Positions 23,679 to 29,043 of a stretch of 29,043 nucleotides of DNA are shown here, piece after piece. The DNA comes from DAINPP01 sp036743375. GTDB taxonomy: Bacteria; Thermotogota; Thermotogae; MWEM01. The translations under genes and the position numbers were made by a program. Under the pieces are notes generated by a model. It made no database searches and was not told the origin of the DNA. It was given only the letters and a program-made list of their open reading frames with translations. Positions within the stretch are counted from its first letter, which is position 1. Each line of letters begins with the position of its first letter. The stretch covers positions 1 to 29,043 of the forward strand of contig DAINPP010000039.1 of NCBI GenBank assembly GCA_036743375.1, given 5' to 3'.

Positions 23679-24668
23679 TCAGTCCGATTTGATCGCATCG
23701 TCAAATGCAATATCCGAAGGTTTAAAATCCACCTGCCTGACGAATTCAAGGGACTCCATGGCCCCGTGAACCCTGTCCATCCCCGAATCTTCCCATTCGA
23801 CGGAGAGCGGGCCTTGATAATTTATGGCATTCAGCTCACGGATAATCTCCTCAAAATCCACATCACCATGACCGAGTGATCTGAAATTCCAGCCTCTTCG
23901 ATTATCTCCGAATTCCATATGCGAACCGAGGATGCCGGAACGTCCGTCGAGCCTGACGGCTGCATCCTTCATATGCACATGATAGATCCTGTCCGGAAAG
24001 TCCCGGATCATGAGATGCGGGGTCATTCCCTGCCAAAGCAGATGACTCGGATCAAAGTTGATTCCCAGTGTTTTTCTGTGTTCAAAGGTCTCCAGCAGTT
24101 TCTGTGTGCTGTAATAATCGAAGGCAATTTCAGTTGGATGAACCTCCAGGGCGAATTTTACGCCATATTTGTCAAATTCGTCGAAAATTGGATCCCATAA
24201 CTCCCTGACCTTTTTAAATCCCGCATCCACCATCTCCTGCGACGTCTGCGGGAAAGAATACCAGAAGGCCCAGACCGGTGAACCGGTAAATCCCGTGATG
24301 ATATCACAATCCATATTCTTCGCCGCCTGAGGGGCCATTGTCATCATTTTAATGCCCCATTCCCTGATCGCTTCAGAGTTCCCGGCCAATTCAGAGGGGG
24401 CAAAGCCGTCGAGTCTCGGATCATAACGATCCGCCACACATTGCCCGATGATATGCGTTCCAAGTGCCCAGGTTTTCAGATGATTTTTTTTGAGAATCGC
24501 CTTTTTCTCTTCACAATAAGCCGGATCCGTTGCGGCCTTTTCTATATCCATATGATCTCCCCAACAGGCGATCTCCAGCCCGTCATACCCCCACTGAGAA
24601 ACCATCTGACACAACGTTTCAAATGGCAGATCCGCCCATTGTCCTGTAAATAAAGTAACCGGTCTCAT
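23679..24668 (-). CDS. Sugar isomerase/epimerase (xylose isomerase-like TIM barrel)
   Basis: Cytoplasmic metal-dependent sugar (phosphate) isomerase/epimerase of the AP endonuclease-2-like TIM-barrel superfamily, about 329 residues. Probable metal ligands are Glu in 'FALEVHPTEI' (about 175), Asp in 'GINFDPSHLLW' (about 206), His in 'YHVHMKDAAV' (about 232) and Glu in 'LSVEWEDSGMDR' (about 285). Family members with a Gfo/Idh partner include inosose, 3-keto-glycoside and tagatose/allulose enzymes. The ATG at 24668 is preferred (7 nt from AAGGGGG); the ATG at 24674 is only 1 nt away. It lies 15 nt downstream of the oxidoreductase gene, so the two likely act in sequence. The substrate is unknown. 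Confidence 0.85.
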   Translation of the reverse strand: MRPVTLFTGQWADLPFETLCQMVSQWGYDGLEIACWGDHMDIEKAATDPAYCEEKKAILKKNHLKTWALGTHIIGQCVADRYDPRLDGFAPSELAGNSEAIREWGIKMMTMAPQAAKNMDCDIITGFTGSPVWAFWYSFPQTSQEMVDAGFKKVRELWDPIFDEFDKYGVKFALEVHPTEIAFDYYSTQKLLETFEHRKTLGINFDPSHLLWQGMTPHLMIRDFPDRIYHVHMKDAAVRLDGRSGILGSHMEFGDNRRGWNFRSLGHGDVDFEEIIRELNAINYQGPLSVEWEDSGMDRVHGAMESLEFVRQVDFKPSDIAFDDAIKSD

Positions 24669-24683
24669 CAACATTCCCCCTTA

Positions 24684-25856
24684 TCACTCGTAATTAAAAG
24701 AACCGTCAACTCTGATTCCTCCTTCATTACTGCTCTTCACACAATCGGCAACGAACTTGATTCCCCGAACGCCATCCACAACATCTGTAAAGATATGGCG
24801 TTCATCCGGTTTTATTTCGGCCTTTCCCGCCTTTAAAACCTCACAGTAATTTCTGTAGAGATTTCCAAAGGCCTCAAAATACCCCTCCGGATGACCGGCC
24901 GGAATCCGCGAATAAGCCTGAGCGGCCCCGCAAACGTAGCCGTTCCCCCTGTTCATGATCTGAACCGGTTTGCCTTTCAAGGCCAGATAAAGGGTGTTCG
25001 GTCTTTCCTGCGCCCATTCTATCCCGCCTTTTGTCCCGTATATCCTGATCTTCAATCCGTTCTCATTTCCGATGGCGATCTGTGAAGACCAGTAAATTCC
25101 CTTGGCGCCACCTTTATAATCCAGACATATCCTCGCGTTATCGTCCAGCAGCCGGCCTTCGACAAACGTGTCAAGATTCGCAGAAAGCGATTCTATCTCA
25201 AGACCCGTCACATAATGCACCATATTCTCCACATGTGTCCCGATATCACCAACACAGCACGAAAGACCGGCCTGCGTCGGGTCCACACGCCATTGCGCCT
25301 GCTTGTTATCCGTCTCTTCCGCCTTATCCGACAGCCAGTCCTGAGGATATTCGGCCATGACCATCCGGATAACCCCGAGTTCGCCCGAACGTACCAGCCT
25401 TCTCGCCTCTTGAACCATCGGATAACCTGTATAGGTATAGGTCACCATAAATTCAAGCCCCTTTTCCACGGCAAGTGTCATCAGTTCATATCCCTGCTCA
25501 ACGGTAAAGGCCAGCGGTTTGTCACAGACAACGTTTATCCCTTTTTCCAGAAAAGCCTTTGATGCGGCATAATGCATACTGTTCGGAACGACAATCACGA
25601 CGAAGTCTATGCCGTCTTCTCTTGCCGCTTCCTTTTCAGCCATATCGAAGAAATTATCATACACCCGTACATCATCCAACCCCCAGCGGTTGCCCGCCTG
25701 CCTGTTTTTTTCGGCATCCCTTGAAAAGCAACCACAGACAAGATCTGCCGAATGATCAAGATCTATGGACGCCTTATGAACCGGACCGATAAAAGATCCC
25801 GGTCCACCTCCGACCATTCCGTATCGTAGTCTAAAAATACTGCCTTTTTCAGCCAT
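24684..25856 (-). CDS. Gfo/Idh/MocA family NAD(P)-dependent oxidoreductase
   Basis: Cytoplasmic sugar or polyol dehydrogenase, 390 residues. The N-terminal Rossmann fold shows 'YGMVGGGPGSFIGPVHKAS' (12-30) and the EKP-type motif CDKP (111-114, Lys113). The catalytic 'CVGDIGTHVENM' (201-212; Asp204, His208) is in the C-terminal alpha/beta domain. The 'GGGPGSFIG.VH' form marks a subgroup often found beside TIM-barrel isomerases in sugar operons; oxidation at C3 of a glycoside or at an inositol carbon are both possible. ATG with a GGGAGGA site; first gene of the five-gene operon, about 85 nt downstream of its promoter. Confidence 0.88.
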   Translation of the reverse strand: MAEKGSIFRLRYGMVGGGPGSFIGPVHKASIDLDHSADLVCGCFSRDAEKNRQAGNRWGLDDVRVYDNFFDMAEKEAAREDGIDFVVIVVPNSMHYAASKAFLEKGINVVCDKPLAFTVEQGYELMTLAVEKGLEFMVTYTYTGYPMVQEARRLVRSGELGVIRMVMAEYPQDWLSDKAEETDNKQAQWRVDPTQAGLSCCVGDIGTHVENMVHYVTGLEIESLSANLDTFVEGRLLDDNARICLDYKGGAKGIYWSSQIAIGNENGLKIRIYGTKGGIEWAQERPNTLYLALKGKPVQIMNRGNGYVCGAAQAYSRIPAGHPEGYFEAFGNLYRNYCEVLKAGKAEIKPDERHIFTDVVDGVRGIKFVADCVKSSNEGGIRVDGSFNYE

Positions 25857-25941
25857 TTAAAATCCTCCCGTATTTAGAAGTTTTTTTATTCACTTATAAG
25901 GTCATTGATAAAAGTTAGAAAATCAACAAAGTCTTCTTTTT

Positions 25942-25973
25942 TTTATTGTATCAATTAATCTAATGGATTTCAA
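25942..25973 (-). promoter_or_regulatory. Promoter of the unidentified-sugar operon with shared 18-nt element
   Basis: On the minus strand: TTGAAA (25973-25968), exactly 17 nt, TACAAT (25950-25945) with TGA extension, matching the consensus well. Bases 25942-25959 are identical to 19705-19722 at the xylF promoter. The identity runs beyond the -10 on both sides, so it is more than two similar promoters. Confidence 0.65.
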
Positions 25974-26437
25974 AGACGATGAGGCCGCTTTATCTCTAAA
26001 ATAAAAAGATGACACTCAATCAACAGAAAATATCAAGTCTTTTTATCGTTTTTTAAAAGATATTATGCACCGTTATTTGCCCAATCTGATCCCGATAAAC
26101 TGTGAATCAGTAAGAAATGACCCGTTCTAAAAGAATCATGGGTTTTTATGTTAAAATTCAGTTGAGTACGGTCCACAGAATCTCTGAATTCAGGGTGAAT
26201 GATGACAAAGGAAGCCTTTTCTGCCTATAAAGACAAATTTGTCAGACGGCTGAGACATTCGTCAGACGAATCGTATCAAAGGCGGCGGTTGAAACCGATA
26301 TCACCATCAGTGCCGGGCTGTCCAAAACGGCTGGAACGGTTCTATTACTGGAAAAATCTGATGAACTGATAGATGTCGCAAAAAATGCCGGTAAACACAG
26401 ATGTTTTACTTCATGAGAATCATCAGAGGAGGATAAA
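25974..26437. other. Intergenic stretch with a possible broken small gene
   Basis: About 460 bases between two divergent genes. At 26199-26416 the plus strand reads as two short overlapping frames: one beginning 'MMTKEAFSAYKDKFVRRL' that stops at 26369, and another, one frame over, that runs to 26416 with 'GLSKTAGTVLLLEKSDELID'. Together they could be a frameshifted remnant or chance. No family is recognised. No clear promoter for the aminotransferase gene at 26438 was found. Confidence 0.3.
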
Positions 26438-27568
26438 ATGAAATTACATGACTTTAAACTGGAAGTATTCTTTGGAAAATATGAGTTCACTGCCCCTTAT
26501 CTGCTGTCGCAGTCCGATTGCGAAACGATGTCCGTCTCCGCCTTACTATCGCTGGAACCGGGAGCGGAGACGGAATTTCTGCACGAAAGACTTGGCTATA
26601 CGGAAGTTACGGGAAACCCCGAACTTCGGCAGGCGATCTCAAGACTCTATACCGGTCAACGCCCGGAAAACATCATCGTTCATACCGGGGCACAGGAGGC
26701 CATCTTCAATTTCATGAACACCTTCCTCGACAAAGGCGATCATGTCATCAGCCAATTCCCCATCTATCAATCCATTTATTCCGTTGCTGAGGACATCGGC
26801 TGCGAAGTGAGCAGATGGGAGATCAAACAGGATGAACAGGGATGGCATATGGCTATCGATGAGCTTGAGTCGCTGATCACGCCACAGACCAAACTGCTCT
26901 GCATCAACAACCCCAACAACCCGACGGGATTCATCTTTTCCGAAGGGGAAATGAGGAAAATTGCCGAAACAGCGGACAGACATGGACTGTTCGTCTTCTG
27001 TGATGAAGTCTATAAAGGGTTGGAACTCGACAATGTCAAAAGGCCCTGGTTTGCCGACATCTATGATCGTTCGCTATCACTCGGGGTCATGTCAAAGGCA
27101 TACGGTCTTCCCGGATTGAGAATCGGCTGGACCGCGACAAAAGACAGGAAAATTCTGGACGGGCTGACGAAGATGAAACACTTCACCAGCATCTGTAACA
27201 GCTCGACTTCCGAATTTTTATCGATAGTCGCCTTGAAACACGGCGAAGCAATACTGGAGAAAAACAAAAAGATCATAGAAAGGAATCTGAAAACATCGGA
27301 TAGATTCTTTGAGAAATATAAAACGCTCTTCCGATACAACAGACAGATGGCCGGCCCTGTCGCTTTCCATGAAACAAAGATAAGAACACCGATGGCAGAG
27401 CTGAGTGAGGACCTTGTCCGGAAGAGCGGGGTTCTCCTGCTGCCTTCTACCGTTTATGATTATCCGCATCAGTATTTCAGAATGGGCTATGGAAGGTCGA
27501 ATTTTGCGGAAAATCTCAAAATACTGGAAAGATATCTTGAAACCACTCATCTGAATCTTAAGAGATAA
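26438..27568 (+). CDS. Class I/II PLP-dependent aminotransferase
   Basis: Cytoplasmic fold-type I aminotransferase, 376 residues, slightly shorter than aspartate aminotransferases. Visible are 'YTEVTGNPELRQAIS' (substrate-region start, 54-68), 'HTGAQEAIFNFMNTFL' (82-97), 'NNPNNPTGFIF' (157-167), 'FVFCDEVYKGL' (Asp189 binding the pyridine N), the Schiff-base Lys220 in 'SLGVMSKAYGLPGLRIGW' and the C-terminal Arg in 'YFRMGYGR'. GAGGAGG lies 7 nt before the ATG. Stand-alone gene, divergent from the sugar operon and convergent with the chemotaxis gene. The motifs fix the fold and the PLP chemistry but not the amino acid substrate; automated annotations of such proteins are often misleading. Confidence 0.88.
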   Translation: MKLHDFKLEVFFGKYEFTAPYLLSQSDCETMSVSALLSLEPGAETEFLHERLGYTEVTGNPELRQAISRLYTGQRPENIIVHTGAQEAIFNFMNTFLDKGDHVISQFPIYQSIYSVAEDIGCEVSRWEIKQDEQGWHMAIDELESLITPQTKLLCINNPNNPTGFIFSEGEMRKIAETADRHGLFVFCDEVYKGLELDNVKRPWFADIYDRSLSLGVMSKAYGLPGLRIGWTATKDRKILDGLTKMKHFTSICNSSTSEFLSIVALKHGEAILEKNKKIIERNLKTSDRFFEKYKTLFRYNRQMAGPVAFHETKIRTPMAELSEDLVRKSGVLLLPSTVYDYPHQYFRMGYGRSNFAENLKILERYLETTHLNLKR

Positions 27569-27607
27569 TCCAAAAGACTGATAAGCAGACGCTGCCGAAA
27601 AATGAAA

Positions 27608-27628
27608 AATCCCCGCTTGGCGGGGATT
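27608..27628 (-). terminator. Terminator of the chemotaxis receptor gene
   Basis: AATCCCCGC (27608-27616) pairs with GCGGGGATT (27620-27628) around a 3-nt loop. Read on the minus strand it is followed by TTTTTCATTTTT, a good U-tract. On the plus strand no U-run follows, so it serves the minus-strand gene, although the hairpin may also affect the aminotransferase transcript. Confidence 0.75.
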
Positions 27629-27633
27629 AGAGC

Positions 27634-27677
27634 GGATGCAAGGGGTTAGTCAAATTTCTATTCAAAACCTTGCATCC
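27634..27677. repeat. Inverted repeat in the convergent intergenic region
   Basis: GGATGCAAGG (27634-27643) and CCTTGCATCC (27668-27677), a perfect 10-bp repeat with a 24-nt loop. CAAGGG within the left arm can also pair with CCCTTG at 27681-27686. It lies between the stop codons of two converging genes and has no U-run. Possibly a 3'-end protecting structure. Confidence 0.5.
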
Positions 27678-27737
27678 AAGCCCTTGAAATATCTCTGTGG
27701 CACTTTTAAAAAAGACTTTTCAGTTATTCAGCAAGCC

Positions 27738-29043
27738 CTATTTATCTATCTTAAATTTCCTGACTTCGTCGGACAACTTCGCCGATAGCGAGTTCAACTC
27801 TTCCGCCGAATCGCTCACATGAACCGTAGAATCACTCTGTTCGGAAATTGCGCGGTTCATATCCTTCATCTGTTCCGTGATTTCTTCCATAGATTTGGCC
27901 GAGGTGACCATTCCGGATGCCATTTCCTCCGTTGCAGCACTCTGTTCCTGTGCGGAAGCGGACAGAGCCTCTATCTTGCCGCTGATGGAGTCAACGGAAG
28001 AGGAGATATTTGCAAATTCACTCTTTATCTTATTTGTTCCTTCAACGAGTTCCTCATAGAGTTCAACGGTTTTATCCACCGCCGTATTGGCCTTCGACGC
28101 GCTGTCATCGATCTCATTCAGTATGGAGGCAATATTCTGAGTGGCGCTCTGACTCTCTTCTGCCAGCTTTCTGATCTCATCCGCAACAACCGCAAAACCT
28201 TTTCCCGCTTCTCCCGCTCTTGCCGCTTCTATGGCGGCATTCAACGCAAGCAGATTCGTCTGTTCCGAGATGGAAGAGATCGTATTGACAATCTGCTGGA
28301 CATTTCCCGACTGTTCCGCCACGATCTTGACAAGCTTCATGGCCTCACGGTTCTGCACATCCACCTTGTTCATCATCTCATTCTGCTTCTTCAGTTCATC
28401 CGTCCCCGTATCGGTGGATTTTTTTGTAGACAACACTTCATCCGCGAGTTCCTGTGCCGTAGAGGAAACACTCTGCGCCGAAGAGGAGATTTCCTCTATT
28501 CCGGCATTCACCTCTTCTATAGAGGCCGAGGTATCCTGTACGTTGTGAACAACCGATTCGGACTGTGAATTCAGTTCCTCTCCGATGGCACTGTTTTCCT
28601 CCGCGATAGAGGCCAGTTCCCCAGAGGCTCTGTCTACCGATTCTACAGCCTGACGGACTGAATTGATGGAATCTCTTAACGATTGTCCCATGACGTTTAA
28701 AGAATCGGCCATCTGTCCGATTTCATCCTTGTTTTTCACGTTAAATTCCTGGGTAAAATCTCCGGTTCCAAATTCCAGGATTCCCTTCGCCATCATCTTG
28801 ATCGGTTTTGCCAGCATATTGCCGAGTATATAGGCAACAAACAGGATGATGCCCAGGACAACCGCCGTTATGATGATGACCAACCACTGGAGGTTATTGA
28901 GGGATTCCATGACCTCATTCTCCGGTATCGTCTCGATAAAATACCAGCCCGCACTCAATTCTTTGATGGCGGCTATCTTCAGTTCGCCCTTGTAATTGTA
29001 ATGAAAGACACTCTCATTATTTTTTATCGCTTTAACAACACTG
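27738..29043 (-). CDS. Methyl-accepting chemotaxis protein, N-terminus outside the window
   Basis: Membrane chemoreceptor that signals to CheA/CheW. The frame is open to the right edge, so the gene continues beyond the window and the true start is not visible. From the edge it reads the C-terminal part of a Cache-type sensor ('ELSAGWYFIETIPENEV'), one membrane span ('WLVIIITAVVLGIILFVAYI'), a HAMP domain ('PIKMMAKGILEFGTGDFTQEF') and a long coiled-coil signalling domain. The hairpin tip is canonical: 'EQTNLLALNAAIEAARAGEAG' followed by 'KGFAVVADEIRKLAEES'. Q/E/S-rich methylation helices flank it. The C-terminus ends 'VRKFKID' without a CheR-tethering pentapeptide. The ligand cannot be told from this fragment; Cache receptors often sense amino acids, organic acids or sugars. 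Confidence 0.93.
   Translation of the reverse strand, partial: SVVKAIKNNESVFHYNYKGELKIAAIKELSAGWYFIETIPENEVMESLNNLQWLVIIITAVVLGIILFVAYILGNMLAKPIKMMAKGILEFGTGDFTQEFNVKNKDEIGQMADSLNVMGQSLRDSINSVRQAVESVDRASGELASIAEENSAIGEELNSQSESVVHNVQDTSASIEEVNAGIEEISSSAQSVSSTAQELADEVLSTKKSTDTGTDELKKQNEMMNKVDVQNREAMKLVKIVAEQSGNVQQIVNTISSISEQTNLLALNAAIEAARAGEAGKGFAVVADEIRKLAEESQSATQNIASILNEIDDSASKANTAVDKTVELYEELVEGTNKIKSEFANISSSVDSISGKIEALSASAQEQSAATEEMASGMVTSAKSMEEITEQMKDMNRAISEQSDSTVHVSDSAEELNSLSAKLSDEVRKFKIDK

Noticed and set aside
26242..26490. 82-codon minus-strand frame overlapping the aminotransferase start
   Set aside because: Ser-rich antisense frame across the plus-strand ribosome binding site; no ribosome binding site of its own.
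27819..28568. 249-codon plus-strand frame rich in Arg, Phe and Leu
   Set aside because: Antisense shadow of the chemotaxis receptor's repetitive coiled-coil domain.

Overview
The window comes from an anaerobic-type sugar-fermenting bacterium, most likely a Thermotogota member (Kosmotoga/Mesotoga-like); a spirochaete is the main alternative. The evidence is indirect. The four solute-binding proteins carry Sec signal peptides without a lipobox cysteine. The GH3 enzyme resembles, from memory, the Thermotoga maritima GH3 beta-glucosidase/xylosidase along its whole length. XylA has the length and motif spacing of the Thermotoga enzyme. Shine-Dalgarno sites are strong (GAGGTG/GGAGG) and TTG starts are frequent. 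No database search was possible. I saw no mobile element, CRISPR array, rRNA or tRNA.

Left part (1-7.6 kb). A surface lipoprotein with two InlB-type B-repeats and a 59-residue membrane protein are followed by a fold-type-IV aminotransferase and an AAC(3)-family acetyltransferase, all on the minus strand. A complete methionine importer, metQ-metN-metI, lies on the plus strand and ends at a palindromic terminator shared with a convergent, cysteine-rich CGGC-domain gene. The most striking element of the window is the metQNI leader at 4355-4632. It has a promoter, a 32-codon ORF with a strong ribosome binding site and three consecutive Met codons followed by Cys, and a rho-independent terminator before metQ. 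A segment just after the Met codons can form either an upstream hairpin or an antiterminator with the terminator's own 5' arm. This is the layout of ribosome-mediated attenuation sensing Met-tRNA supply, used here for an importer.

Middle part (7.6-19.8 kb, all minus strand). A probable nine-gene operon runs xylF-xylG-xylH (xylose importer), xylA (xylose isomerase), a CUT1 oligosaccharide importer (binding protein and two permeases), a GH3 beta-xylosidase/glucosidase, and a ROK repressor as the last gene. Together they would import xylo-oligosaccharides and xylose, hydrolyse the oligomers inside the cell and isomerise xylose to xylulose. Neither a xylulokinase nor the CUT1 ATPase is in the window. 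Stem-loops flank the CUT1 binding-protein cistron and follow xylF.

Right part (20.2-26 kb, minus strand). A second operon encodes a Gfo/Idh/MocA oxidoreductase, a TIM-barrel sugar isomerase/epimerase and a ribose-type importer (ATPase, permease, binding protein), for an unidentified sugar or polyol. Its promoter shares an exact 18-nt element with the xylF promoter, which suggests common control, perhaps by the ROK protein.

Right end. A plus-strand class I/II aminotransferase converges on a methyl-accepting chemotaxis protein gene that runs off the window. The larger gene-free stretches (1982-2433, 19602-20202, 25857-26437) hold promoters, a terminator, a palindrome and possibly a small gene remnant.
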